From Methylicorpusculum oleiharenae (GTDB lineage Bacteria; Pseudomonadota; Gammaproteobacteria; Methylococcales; Methylomonadaceae), in contig NZ_WUTY02000001.1 of the NCBI RefSeq assembly GCF_009828925.2, positions 682,001-746,000 of the forward strand: a DNA stretch of 64,000 bases, in the 5' to 3' direction. The notes beneath the pieces were generated by a model that saw only the letters and a list, made by a program, of their open reading frames with translations, ran no database searches and was not told the origin of the DNA. Made by a program: the position numbers and the translations under genes. The number at the start of each line of letters is the position of its first letter. The first letter of the stretch is position 1. This document shows, in pieces, positions 20,129 through 28,652 of the stretch.

Positions 20129-20545
20129 GTGAGCAACTCGGTATTCATGACCAGATCTTAAGCCGGAAATACTTGCAATTTAACGCGCCAATCATAAAGA
20201 TTTATGCACTAAAAAAGTGCAAATAGTGAGCACTCTAAGTAATTATTTTAAATAGTTTTCTACCCGATAATACACACTTTCAGATGGTCTTTTTTTATGC
20301 GACAATCGAGTGCACATGAGCCTTAATCCTCAATTTGACTCATGGTATATGTAGGACATTTCAGAAATTTCATCAAGAGGGGAGGTTATTAATTTACTGG
20401 GTTATCTTTTACTGCAATGCGGCATTGTTAGCTATGGAAAGCTTGATAAATCCCGATAAATTCATAACTAACGTAGGGTGAGGTTATGTATTTGAAGTGT
20501 TACGACATCATTTTAAATGTTGTAATTAACTAAAGAGATACGATA
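20129..20545. other. Intergenic region without a recognised gene (417 bases)
   Basis: AT-rich DNA between two envelope genes. It holds a short hairpin TGCACT-AAAAA-AGTGCA (20204-20220) with no T-run. An ATG-initiated 15-codon frame at 20486-20533, preceded by GGTGAGG only 2 bases from the ATG, is too short and too close to its Shine-Dalgarno to call. No repeat of families A-F was seen here. The promoter of the OmpA-type gene must lie in this stretch, but I see no convincing -35/-10 pair. Confidence 0.5.
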
Positions 20546-21730
20546 ATGAAAAAGACAAATCTTTTTACAGCCGCATTCATAAGCCTCCTGGCTTCCGGCT
20601 GTGCGACTCATACCAGCACATTTGAGGCATTTCAGGCTCAAGATCTAAATCCGATGGTGGCTTCCGGCCAATACATACAAAAAGCCGATAATTTCTTTGT
20701 TATCAATGATTCATCTTCTTCGATGAATGATGACTATCATGGCTCAATCTATGTCGCTCAGCCGACTCCTAACAAGTTTTCCGTCGAAAAGGAAATTCTG
20801 AACCGGATGAATTTGACGATTCCTAATCTGAAGATGACCACCAGTATTCGAAGCTTTGGCTATGGCGATTGTTTATCCTGGGGATTTACACAACTCAACT
20901 ACCCGCCCACCGATTATTCCCAGTCAACTTTTGATTCAGGCATCAATACGTTGAAATGCGCCAGCGGCGGTACGCCCATTTCCAGCGGGTTAAGCGGCAC
21001 AACAGAAGATCTGGCGGGCACATCCGGCAATATTGCTGTCGTCATCCTCAGCGATGGCCATAATCTGGATTCAAACGGCGTCGCCGAAGTCAAAGCGATG
21101 AAACAACGTTATGGCGACAGGCTTTGCGTCTACTCGGTTTGGGTTGGTAATCATAAAGAGAAATCAGGGCAACAGGTGTTGCAACAACTTTCCGATGTTG
21201 CCGGCTGCGGATTCAATACCAATGCAGAAACCATTGCCAGCGCTGACGGCATGGCTGACTTTGTCAAACAGGTTTTCCTGAAACAAGGAAATCCGGTTCC
21301 GGTTTGTACCACACTTGATTCCGATTCAGACGGCATCAACGATTGCGATGATAAATGTCCCAATACCTTACCCGGCACGCATGTCAACGAATACGGCTGC
21401 TGGATAGTCGATATCAAATTTGATAACGATTCAGCGGTGATCAAGCGTAAGTATTTCCATGAACTTGAAGATGTTGCGGCCGCTATCAAGCAGCATCCCA
21501 ATGTCAAAATAGAAGTTCAAGGCCATACCAGCAGCACCGGCTCGGCTCAACATAACATGGGATTGTCGATCAGAAGAGCGGAAGCGGTCAAAAACTTCCT
21601 GGTAGAAAAATCCCATTCATCCAATATTACGTCCAGGGGCTATGGCTTGAATAACCCCATGTACAGTAATGCAACGGAAGAAGGCCGCGCCAAAAATCGT
21701 CGCGTACAGCTGGAAATTATCAGTAAATAA
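20546..21730 (+). CDS. vWA-TSP3-OmpA outer-membrane lipoprotein
   Basis: A 394-residue lipoprotein: signal peptide with lipobox LLASGC (Cys19). A von Willebrand A domain (about 50-245) has an intact MIDAS metal site: D55-S57-S59 in NDSSSSM, T143 in GGTPI and D170 in ILSDGHN. A thrombospondin-type-3-like calcium repeat follows (about 256-286, DSDSDGINDCDDKCPN). The last part is an OmpA domain (about 290-394) with IEVQGHTSSTGS and NRRVQLEI, which binds diaminopimelate in peptidoglycan. The protein therefore links outer membrane, cell wall and a metal-dependent protein-binding module. Partner and role are unknown. The gene appears monocistronic. Confidence 0.85.
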   Translation: MKKTNLFTAAFISLLASGCATHTSTFEAFQAQDLNPMVASGQYIQKADNFFVINDSSSSMNDDYHGSIYVAQPTPNKFSVEKEILNRMNLTIPNLKMTTSIRSFGYGDCLSWGFTQLNYPPTDYSQSTFDSGINTLKCASGGTPISSGLSGTTEDLAGTSGNIAVVILSDGHNLDSNGVAEVKAMKQRYGDRLCVYSVWVGNHKEKSGQQVLQQLSDVAGCGFNTNAETIASADGMADFVKQVFLKQGNPVPVCTTLDSDSDGINDCDDKCPNTLPGTHVNEYGCWIVDIKFDNDSAVIKRKYFHELEDVAAAIKQHPNVKIEVQGHTSSTGSAQHNMGLSIRRAEAVKNFLVEKSHSSNITSRGYGLNNPMYSNATEEGRAKNRRVQLEIISK

Positions 21731-21807
21731 GTTGTAACGTAATTATTCAGCGTTGGTTGGATTGCCTGCTTTTCGCAACCCAACATACAACACCAGGGCT
21801 TTGAAAT

Positions 21808-21840
21808 GTTGGGTTGGCTATTGCCAACCGCAACCTACAC
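21808..21840. repeat. Repeat family E, copy 1 (GGTTGGC hairpin)
   Basis: The 33-base unit starting GTTGGGTTGGC forms a hairpin GGTTGGC-TATT-GCCAACC and ends CAACCTACAC. A reverse-complement copy with one or two changes is at 28602-28634. A looser relative lies just upstream (about 21755-21787) and a shorter one near 2866-2898. Such GTAGGTTGGGTT-type repeats are scattered in many proteobacterial genomes. Confidence 0.7.
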
Positions 21841-21885
21841 AGTGTTTGGCCTTTATGTTGTTGAGCCACTGAATAGATACGCAGT

Positions 21886-22021
21886 TATACCTTTCGCACT
21901 TCAAATTTCGGCAGTGCCTAAGGAGGCAACGGGTTGTTCGGCAAAGGCTTTGCCTCATGGATGTATTTACGGCGTCCTTTGACGGGCACCCCGGTGCCGA
22001 ATTTCGATCTACGAGGGTATA
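21886..22021. repeat. Repeat family B, copy 2 (lacks the hairpin core)
   Basis: A 136-bp copy nearly identical to the one at 13174, with outer arms TATACC and GGTATA. It lacks the block of about 25 bases that holds the hairpin in copy 1, between GCTTTGCC and CATGGATG. All flanking sequence in the element is conserved, so the difference is a clean internal deletion or insertion. Confidence 0.75.
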
Positions 22022-22025
22022 CATG

Positions 22026-22065
22026 AACTGGAAACTTCTTTTATTCAGGAGTTTCCAGTTTTTTT
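22026..22065 (+). terminator. Rho-independent terminator
   Basis: Arms AACTGGAAACT (22026-22036) and AGTTTCCAGTT (22050-22060) pair perfectly over 11 bp, followed by a run of seven T (22059-22065). It points rightward and would end transcripts of the OmpA-type gene after they read through repeat B. The complement has no T-tract, so it does not serve the minus-strand pseudogene. Confidence 0.8.
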
Positions 22066-22104
22066 AGCTGTTAAAAACAATCTCATAAAAACGCCAATCC
22101 GGCA

Positions 22105-22557
22105 TTACTTTTGAGTAATCTTTAATGGCTTGCTCAGTTTGGGTGAATAAATCAACAGATAAAGTTCATCCATCTCTATCCTTTCGGCCGTTCTCAACGC
22201 CTCCAGATAACGGCCTTCTTACGACGATACCGCCAGAAGGACACCTCATTTTTGTTGATGCAATCGTACCGTTGTTTTGAACCCGGAATTCCCCTTTTTC
22301 ATCGATCTCGACCGTGCCACTGTATTGATTACAGGAAGTCCGTCCAGAAATTTTATTTTTTTGTGGAATTTTAGCGCCTCCTGAACGCGATCCAGCTCAC
22401 CGTGCCCGCCCAGATCCTCCAGCAGCCATTCCCGTCCATTTAAAAACTCCACAGTTGCTATCGGGTTCGCTTTAGAAGCAGAATTCATTGCTCCGCACCC
22501 CGTAAACGCTGTAAACGCTAAAATGATTAGCGTCCGATTATTTCGATATGTTTTCAT
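22105..22557 (-). pseudogene. Frameshifted META-domain (HslJ-like) lipoprotein
   Basis: Read from the ATG at 22557 (GGGGAGATAACG upstream), the protein starts with a lipoprotein signal (FTGCGAMNS) and LNGREWLLEDLGG, the start of a META domain. Just after KFHKKIK the frame is lost at a run of seven A. In the next frame the domain continues with ISGRTSCNQYSGTVEI and NGTIASTKMRCPSGG, the CNxYxG and TxMxC hallmarks of META proteins. A second shift is needed after GGIVV to reach EGRYLEALRTAERIEMDELY and the stop at 22105. Two shifts point to a decayed gene. One extra A in the first tract would repair the first break, so a sequencing error there cannot be excluded. Confidence 0.75.
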
Positions 22558-22661
22558 CGTTATCTCCCCAATATTTTTTAAAAGATAATTAACGTACATA
22601 TCGTTATTCTTGGTTTAATTTAGGACATCCAACTGTTCCCGACTTATTCACCGCCGAGCAA

Positions 22662-22683
22662 AAAGTATAATTAAAGTATAATT
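22662..22683 (+). promoter_or_regulatory. Tandem perfect -10 boxes upstream of the cytochrome b gene
   Basis: The 11-mer AAAGTATAATT occurs twice head to tail, giving two consensus TATAAT boxes (22666-22671 and 22677-22682). No good -35 box was found at 16-18 bases. The cytochrome b gene starts about 250 bases downstream. The stretch between 22684 and 22930 shows no credible gene. Confidence 0.3.
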
Positions 22684-22930
22684 TTCATTTCCGCCGCCTG
22701 GAAACCGGATGCTGCTGTTAAAACCTTATTGTTGGCTTCACTTTGCTAATACCGATCTCTACGTGAGTTTCCGAACAGACTGCGGGGCGTGTCAGTTGCA
22801 TTATGAAATGATAATACTCCATGATAGACGTATCAACTGGCGGATCGCTATGCACTCCGCTGCGAAAACAGCAGAATGCTTCTTCTTAAATTTGTAAAAA
22901 ATATAGTGCTGATAACAATGGAGAATAGCT

Positions 22931-23674
22931 ATGTCTGAACTGAAAACCTATGCTGTTTGGGATGCCGGGACCCGATGGTTTCACTGGATCAATGTGCTCT
23001 GTTTCTCCGCCCTGGCCATTATCGGACTTATAATTCTGAATGCCGACGCGCTGGAATTGCCCACCGCAGGCAAATTGACACTTAAAACTATCCACGTATT
23101 AGCCGGTTACCTCTTTGCGTTGAACCTGCTCTGGCGAATCATCTGGGCCTTTTTCGGCAACCGCCATGCCCGATGGAGCGCTATCCTTCCTGGAGGCAAG
23201 GGCTATTTACTGGCGGTACGCAGCTATATTGCCGCCTTCATGGCCGGCCACCCCGAACAATACCTGGGCCATAACCCGCTTGGGCGATTGGGGGTAAGCC
23301 TATTGCTTCTTCTTATGACGATACAAGCGGTTACCGGTCTCCTTCTGGCGGGTACCGACCTCTTCTACCCTCCTCTCGGTCACTGGATCGCTGAGTGGGT
23401 TGCAGCACCCGGGATTGCTCCGGATTCATTGAAACCTTATTCACCCGAAATGTATGACTCGGCAGCCTATGAAAGCATGCGCGCATTCCGGAAACCCTTT
23501 GTCACAATCCATCAGTACAACTTTTATGCACTGATTTCGGTTGTGGCACTGCACGTTGCCTCGGTAATCATTACCGAGTTGAAAGAAGGCGGTAATATTA
23601 TTTCCGCAATGTTCACTGGACAAAAAATTATTAACGGCCTCGCAGTAGATGAAGATCGCGACATTCATCAATGA
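22931..23674 (+). CDS. Cytochrome b561-type (Ni,Fe-hydrogenase cytochrome b-like) membrane protein
   Basis: A 247-residue inner-membrane dihaem cytochrome b of the family that includes hydrogenase b subunits and small cytochrome b561 proteins. It has four main transmembrane helices with the expected histidines: RWFHWINVL in helix 1, TIHVLAGYLF in helix 2, and TIHQYNF plus ALHVASVI in the last two. GGAGAA precedes the ATG. It normally passes electrons between quinone and a periplasmic partner. No hydrogenase, diheme cytochrome c or other partner is encoded beside it, so its donor or acceptor is unknown. The insertion between helices 3 and 4 is long (SPEMYDSAAYESMR region). Confidence 0.82.
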   Translation: MSELKTYAVWDAGTRWFHWINVLCFSALAIIGLIILNADALELPTAGKLTLKTIHVLAGYLFALNLLWRIIWAFFGNRHARWSAILPGGKGYLLAVRSYIAAFMAGHPEQYLGHNPLGRLGVSLLLLLMTIQAVTGLLLAGTDLFYPPLGHWIAEWVAAPGIAPDSLKPYSPEMYDSAAYESMRAFRKPFVTIHQYNFYALISVVALHVASVIITELKEGGNIISAMFTGQKIINGLAVDEDRDIHQ

Positions 23675-23756
23675 GGAGGGCCGCCCTCCATTCCTCTAAC
23701 AGGAAGGAGAGATAAAGGCATTTGGGTTTAGCTGAGGCCTCTTATTAATAATCAGG

Positions 23757-23909
23757 GTAACTGCTCGCCCGCTTTGAGTTAAGGGTGTAGGTGCTTGATT
23801 TCAAAGGAAGCATCAATACGTCCCTGTAGCTCTCTGCAACATCCCTGTCGCAGAAGCCTTTTCAATCAACCACCTACACCCACTAAAATTGGAGGGGATG
23901 AGCAGATAC
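23757..23909. mobile_element. Repeat family C, copy 1 (with 8-bp target duplication)
   Basis: A 153-bp element with ends GTAACTGCTC (23757-23766) and GAGCAGATAC (23900-23909), which are inverted repeats with one mismatch. The direct repeat TAATCAGG flanks it perfectly at 23749-23756 and 23910-23917. The inner arms GTGTAGGTGCTTGAT and ATCAACCACCTACAC are also inverted. The interior hairpin at 23834-23853 (CTGCAACA, loop TCCC, TGTCGCAG) is, on the other strand, the GGGA-loop hairpin of the other families. It is non-coding. Confidence 0.82.
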
Positions 23910-23966
23910 TAATCAGGTATGATTTAATCGCATAATTTACTGTTTCCACTATTGAGGAGAAGAACT

Positions 23967-24506
23967 ATGTCAAAAAATAAGAATTATATGTCACTGTTGA
24001 TTTATTCGATTTTCACATTGATCACTTGCATTACCCTATCGAATTCAGCATCCGCAAATACCCGGCCTTGGTCTGGTGCTTTTGGTTTGATTGAGTCTGC
24101 CTGCCCATCCGGATCAGAGCAAAATCAGGAACTCAACCATCTGAAAAATACAATCGCCTCGTCCAAAACGCTTACTCAGGCCCAGACAATAGCGCTCGCA
24201 CCTACCGATGAAGCCATTAATGCACTAAAAAATGCGCGCACCATTATGCCATTCAGCGATGATCTTCTTATTGCAGAAACCCGGCTTAGCGAGGCCCGCT
24301 CACGCATTTTAGTGGCCTCTTCCCAGGAACAAGTCGCCGATGAATTTTCCGGAATGATGCTCGCCGGACTGGATGATGACAGTGCAGTTCGTGCCAGCGC
24401 CGGCAGTACATCTTGTAATTATTCATCAGGCGAGGTCATCGCGATTGTAGTCGGCTTGATTTTAGGTATTATTCCAGGACTGATTTTACTTTTCGTGCTT
24501 TGTTAA
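23967..24506 (+). CDS. Unrecognised exported or membrane protein
   Basis: A 179-residue protein. The ATG at 23967 follows GAGGAGAAG at ideal spacing and starts a signal peptide or anchor (about 8-30, SLLIYSIFTLITCITL then SASA). The mature region is helical and polar (about 35-145, ELNHLKNTIASSKTLTQAQ). The C-terminus is a second hydrophobic segment with glycine and proline (VIAIVVGLILGIIPGLILLF, about 157-176). I do not recognise the family. Topology would place the central helical part outside the cytoplasm with the tail anchored in the membrane. The upstream repeat C ends 57 bases before the gene. Confidence 0.6.
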   Translation: MSKNKNYMSLLIYSIFTLITCITLSNSASANTRPWSGAFGLIESACPSGSEQNQELNHLKNTIASSKTLTQAQTIALAPTDEAINALKNARTIMPFSDDLLIAETRLSEARSRILVASSQEQVADEFSGMMLAGLDDDSAVRASAGSTSCNYSSGEVIAIVVGLILGIIPGLILLFVLC

Positions 24507-24583
24507 GCGTAAATGCGGACGTGCAGCAAGGTCTACGACTAGTGAATGGAGAGCAATCTGCTTGATCAGACATAACATCATCG

Positions 24584-25462
24584 ATGAAGGCTTTTCCACC
24601 ACCCTATACCGAACATTTTAGTGTGATAAAAACAAGCCAGGTCTTATTGCTGCTTGCCATAATTAGTCTGATTACCGGATGCAGCCGTTTGCTCTTCTAC
24701 CCTTACAAAACCCATGTACGAACACCTGAACAGCTGGGCCTGACCTATACAGACATAAGCCTCACAACCCGCGACGGCATCAAGATTCACGGCTGGTTTC
24801 TGCCCGCACAAGGCCGGTTGAAAGCCAGTATTTATTTTTTGCACGGCAATGCCGAAAACGTCAGCACCCATATCATGAGTGTTGCGTGGCTTCCCGAGCA
24901 AGGCTATCAGGTGTTCATGATTGATTACCGGGGCTTTGGCTTGTCTGAGGGCGAGCCCGGCTTGCCGGATATTTTTATGGACATTGAAACAGGATTTGAC
25001 TGGCTTTCAGCCCGATCACAGAACAAACCGGTATTTTTATTAGGCCAAAGTTTAGGCGCGAGTCTGGGTATATTTTTTGCGGGCACTCGGCCAGCCGTCA
25101 AAAACCAGCTGGATGGCGTCATCAGTGATTCATCGTTTACCCGCTACAAAGACATTGTCCGGCATGCCGCCTCAACGACCTGGCTAACCTGGCCTTTACA
25201 ATATCCAGCCAGCTGGCTGATGGCTTATCCTTATGACCCCATTGATGTCATAGACCGGATTGCGCCTACGCCATTATTAATCGTGCACGGCACCGCTGAT
25301 ACCATTATTCCGTTTGAGCACGGTCAACGACTCTATGATAGGGCAGGCGAGCCTAAACAGCTTTTGAAAACTGCCGAAGGTCATATTCAGGCATTTATGC
25401 GGCCGGAGCAGCGGCTCAATGTTTTAGAGTTCTTAAACCGCATCGTAGCCAAAAGCCACTGA
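24584..25462 (+). CDS. Alpha/beta hydrolase lipoprotein (BEM46-like)
   Basis: A 292-residue alpha/beta hydrolase. The catalytic triad is visible: nucleophile serine in LLGQSLGASLG, aspartate in HGTADTIIP and histidine in AEGHIQAF. The oxyanion-side motif YFLHGNAENVS is present. The N-terminus has a lipobox LITGC. A GTG at 24623 would give a more compact lipoprotein signal peptide than the ATG at 24584, and neither has a clear ribosome-binding site. The protein resembles BEM46/YfhR-type serine hydrolases, whose substrate is unknown. Its 3' end overlaps the convergent GST gene by 30 bases. Confidence 0.85.
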   Translation: MKAFPPPYTEHFSVIKTSQVLLLLAIISLITGCSRLLFYPYKTHVRTPEQLGLTYTDISLTTRDGIKIHGWFLPAQGRLKASIYFLHGNAENVSTHIMSVAWLPEQGYQVFMIDYRGFGLSEGEPGLPDIFMDIETGFDWLSARSQNKPVFLLGQSLGASLGIFFAGTRPAVKNQLDGVISDSSFTRYKDIVRHAASTTWLTWPLQYPASWLMAYPYDPIDVIDRIAPTPLLIVHGTADTIIPFEHGQRLYDRAGEPKQLLKTAEGHIQAFMRPEQRLNVLEFLNRIVAKSH

Positions 25463-26080
25463 CGAGGAGCCAGGTTTCCAGGCTGCGTATCTGGACATCA
25501 CGGCATCGAACAATGGCAGGGTTAAAAATGCCGCCAACCAGCGCTTTAATGCCGGATAAGGCAATGTCTGAAACACGCGTTCATCAACCGCAGCAAATTG
25601 TCTGATAAACGGCGCAATGGCGGCATCGGCAATTGAAAAATAGCTGCCACATAGATACTGAGTCCGCATCAAACGGCTTTCCAGCTCAGCCAAAAACAAT
25701 TCGCCTTGTTGGCGATAAAATCCGGCAGGATGCTCAGGGTAACGTTCCGCATATTTGTAACGGTCCAAATTATATTTAAAGCTACTGTCATTGGTCTGAA
25801 TCAATGCTTCAAAATCATTAACCTGCAACCATTTACCCGGATCATTTTGCTGCAGAGCCCACAACATGATATCCAGACTTTCATCGATTACGGTGCCATC
25901 ACCCAAAACCAGAACAGGAACGGTGCCTTTTGGCGAGGCTTCCAGCATCTGCGCCGGTTTACTGCGCAATTCGATCTCCCGTAATTCAACCTTGATATTG
26001 GCATGACGAATGGCCAGGCGGGCGCGCATGGCATAGGGGCACCGGCGAAAACTATATAAAACAGGTAAGTCATGATTCAT
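25433..26080 (-). CDS. Glutathione S-transferase-like protein
   Basis: A 215-residue protein with the thioredoxin-fold N-terminal GST domain. It starts MNHDLPVLYSFRRCPYAMRARLAI, where CPYA replaces the usual active-site Ser/Cys motif of omega- and glutaredoxin-like GSTs. The cis-proline segment KGTVPVL and the glutathione-contact motif VIDESLDIM follow. The C-terminal helical domain ends in PALKRWLAAFLTLPLF. A TTG ten codons upstream is possible but the ATG at 26080 fits the family. Substrate is not predictable. The 3' ends of this gene and the hydrolase overlap tail to tail by 30 bases. Confidence 0.85.
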   Translation of the reverse strand: MNHDLPVLYSFRRCPYAMRARLAIRHANIKVELREIELRSKPAQMLEASPKGTVPVLVLGDGTVIDESLDIMLWALQQNDPGKWLQVNDFEALIQTNDSSFKYNLDRYKYAERYPEHPAGFYRQQGELFLAELESRLMRTQYLCGSYFSIADAAIAPFIRQFAAVDERVFQTLPYPALKRWLAAFLTLPLFDAVMSRYAAWKPGSSSVAFGYDAV

Positions 26081-26261
26081 AATAACGGTTACTATTTTGC
26101 ACTTGTTCAAGTCCGCAAAGTTTACTGCCAGCTCGTTAAAATGGAAAAATTTAATTTATTCCCCGCCCTTATCAGAAAATCTGATCGTGTGCCTTTGTCT
26201 GCTGCAGACATTAACACGGTAAAAAGGGATAATATCGTATCTTCTTAGAAGGCAAAACCAT

Positions 26262-26457
26262 TCCTGATTAGCAAGCTGTTTCAGCTAAATCCATAAGCGC
26301 CCGTCATGCCCGTCGGGAAACGGGCATCCAGTTCCATGGATGGTAAGCTCCGAGCTATCCATGTGACCTGGATTCGCTAACGCGGTCTGACGGCTCCGGC
26401 AATCCCTGCCGGAATGACGCGTCCGAATAGTTAGCTGAAACATCTTTATAATCAGGA
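26262..26457. mobile_element. Repeat family D, copy 1 (with 6-bp target duplication)
   Basis: A 196-bp element starting TCCTGATTA and ending TAATCAGGA, with terminal inverted repeats of about 27 bp that match at all but 3 positions. The direct repeat AACCAT flanks it at 26256-26261 and 26458-26463. The hairpin at 26306-26327 has an 8-bp stem (ATGCCCGT/ACGGGCAT) and is followed by CCATGGATGG from 26334. It is non-coding and lies between the GST and GH17 genes. Confidence 0.85.
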
Positions 26458-26545
26458 AACCATTTGGCCGGATAATCTGTCTTCCATTAAAAATCAGCTA
26501 GTTGCTGATCTTTTTAACTCACAATTTCTTTTATATACTGCATTT

Positions 26546-28252
26546 ATGAGATTTATAGTCATCACCGTCTTAGTTATTCTGTCCAACATTGGCATCAATT
26601 GGTTATTCAATCAGCCTCAGAACGTTGGCGAAGACGTACCTGAAGGAAAATTGAACAGTTTATCGTTCGCCCCCTTCAGGGAAGGCCAAAGTCCGCTTGA
26701 AGAAAAATTTGCTACCGAAGCGCAAATAGATGAAGACTTACGCTTACTGGCTGATAAAACGCACACCATCAGAACTTATTCCAGTGCTGAAAATATGCGC
26801 GTCACGCCCAAGCTTGCCGGGAAATACGGCCTCAACATGATACAGGGGGCCTGGCTGGGATATGGCAAAAAAGACAACAATGAGGAAATTGAGGCGCTTA
26901 TCCACGCCGCAAACACGTATCCCGATGTCATTAAGCGCGTCATTGTCGGTAATGAAGTGTTGTTGCGGGGTGATTTGAAACCAGAACAACTGCTGGACTA
27001 TATCCGCCGCGTCAAACAAGCGGTCAAGCAGCCCGTCTCATATGCCGATGTTTGGTCCATGTATCTGAAACATCCGGAACTGATCAATGAAGTCGACTTT
27101 ATCACCATTCATATTCTGCCTTATTGGGAAGACGAGCCTATTCCTGTCGAAGAGGCGCCCGGACATATTGAACGGATTTACAAGCAAGTTCGCGCAGAAG
27201 CCGATCAAATCAGCCCCGGAAAACCCATTCTAATTGGCGAATCCGGCTGGCCGGGCAAAGGACGGCAACGCGGATCGGCAGTGCCCAGTATTGTCAATGA
27301 AGCCATGTTTATCAGGGGGCTGATTAAAGTCGCAACGGAAAACGGTTTCGACTACAACATTGTGGAGGCTTTCAATCAGCCGTGGAAGAGCAACCTGGAA
27401 GGCGTGGTGGGTGCCAATTGGGGCTTGTATTCATCTGAACGCAAGGAAGTGTTCCCGCTTACCGGGCCCGTCTATGAAAATGATGATTGGTATGAGCGCT
27501 GTATTTTTTCGTCACTCTTTTTACTGATGGTCGCGTTTGCCTTTCGTAAACAGCTGCTCACTGTAAACTGGCAAATCGCCTTGGGTTATTTGGTTTTTGC
27601 CCAGCTTCTTGGCGTATTGCTGATCGTTCAGATCGACGAGCTGTTTTACACCAGCTATAGCCATTGGCAACGATTTATTACTTTAACCGGCGCGTTATTC
27701 AATGCTGCGCTCAGCGGTTTAATCTTATTCAAGCTGATTAATCAGTTAACACAAAACGCCATCCATCCTAAATTAGGCGATTGGCTGTACCGGATCTTCT
27801 TTGTATTTGGTGCATTTGCATTATACAAAACCTTGGGCCTGGCCATTAATGGCCGCTATATCAGCTTTCCGGTCGAATTGGCTGCAATCCCTGTCATCAG
27901 TTTAATAGCTCTGATTTTTACCCAATTTTGGGTATCAAAACAGCTTTCCATTAAATCAGTGTCTATCGAAAATCTCATCAGCACGGGCATCCATCGAATA
28001 AATCATGACACCTGGTTAGGCTACGCCTTGCTTGTCATGGCGCCTATTTTGATCATTGGCGAAACCTATGCGTTTGTCGTCGCACGGGACTTAATACAAG
28101 CTTATCCGGGCAATGCTGAACGTATCCGGGTTGCTCTGTCTTTCACTCTGGGCAATCAACAGTTGGTCATTTGGCTAATCTGCCTGCTGATTATTGCGCT
28201 TCCCTTTTTGTACCTACCGAACAGCGCAAAAGAGGAGATTACTCAACCTTAA
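26546..28252 (+). CDS. Membrane-anchored GH17-family glucan enzyme (NdvC-like)
   Basis: A 568-residue protein with one N-terminal transmembrane helix (1-20), a glycoside hydrolase family 17 domain (about 40-300) and about seven C-terminal transmembrane helices (from about 315). Both GH17 glutamates are present: the acid/base E137 in VGNEVLL and the nucleophile E232 in IGESGWPG. The family acts on beta-1,3-glucans and can transglycosylate. Bradyrhizobium NdvC, needed for beta-1,6 linkages in cyclic glucans, has this combination of domains and size. Synthesis or remodelling of a periplasmic glucan is therefore a reasonable inference. No glycosyltransferase is adjacent. A second, lipoprotein GH17 is encoded near 41 kb. 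Confidence 0.8.
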   Translation: MRFIVITVLVILSNIGINWLFNQPQNVGEDVPEGKLNSLSFAPFREGQSPLEEKFATEAQIDEDLRLLADKTHTIRTYSSAENMRVTPKLAGKYGLNMIQGAWLGYGKKDNNEEIEALIHAANTYPDVIKRVIVGNEVLLRGDLKPEQLLDYIRRVKQAVKQPVSYADVWSMYLKHPELINEVDFITIHILPYWEDEPIPVEEAPGHIERIYKQVRAEADQISPGKPILIGESGWPGKGRQRGSAVPSIVNEAMFIRGLIKVATENGFDYNIVEAFNQPWKSNLEGVVGANWGLYSSERKEVFPLTGPVYENDDWYERCIFSSLFLLMVAFAFRKQLLTVNWQIALGYLVFAQLLGVLLIVQIDELFYTSYSHWQRFITLTGALFNAALSGLILFKLINQLTQNAIHPKLGDWLYRIFFVFGAFALYKTLGLAINGRYISFPVELAAIPVISLIALIFTQFWVSKQLSIKSVSIENLISTGIHRINHDTWLGYALLVMAPILIIGETYAFVVARDLIQAYPGNAERIRVALSFTLGNQQLVIWLICLLIIALPFLYLPNSAKEEITQP

Positions 28253-28601
28253 AGGCGCACTTCATGGGTGTGTTTGATTTTAGTGTCACCCGGTTTCAAA
28301 AATCAGTGGCTGTCTTTAGCCATTTGCCGGGGAAAAATTACTTGCATTGCTGCAAAAAAAAAGAGCATGATCAAACACACACTTTTTAAGCTGTAAAGCC
28401 AAACGGCTTAAAAAAGATAAATGGGTTAAGCCAGGTTCGCAAATTAAAGGTTGATCTTTCCAACATTTACCAGACTTAGAAAGGCGCAGCCTCAAATGGC
28501 CTCTTTGAAAATCGGCAGTTATTTCACGATTAAGACTTTTAAGTATTACGATAAATTGATTGAAACTGTTCAGTGGAACCACAAAACAAAGTTGATGCAC
28601 T
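28253..28601. other. Intergenic region without a recognised gene (28253-28601)
   Basis: After the GH17 gene I see no coding sequence with family resemblance. A minus-strand frame of 111 codons crosses it and the repeats, but it is low-complexity and lacks a ribosome-binding site. Repeats E and C follow immediately. Confidence 0.5.
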
Positions 28602-28634
28602 GTGTAGGTTGCGGTTGGCGATAGCCAACCCAAC
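28602..28634. repeat. Repeat family E, copy 2
   Basis: The reverse complement of the unit at 21808-21840, beginning GTGTAGGTTGCGGTTGGC, with the same GGTTGGC/GCCAACC hairpin. It abuts repeat C copy 2. Confidence 0.7.
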
Positions 28635-28652
28635 CTACGCTGAACAATCAAA

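Noticed and set aside
20486-20533. 15-codon leader-like frame upstream of the OmpA-type gene
   Set aside because: Its Shine-Dalgarno lies only 2 bases from the ATG, and the peptide has no regulatory codon pattern.
22709-22897. Plus-strand 62-codon frame before the cytochrome b gene
   Set aside because: There is no ribosome-binding site, the composition is unusual and no family was recognised; probably fortuitous.
28316-28651. Minus-strand 111-codon frame between the GH17 and Wzz-like genes
   Set aside because: It crosses repeat E, lacks a ribosome-binding site and has no protein-like pattern.
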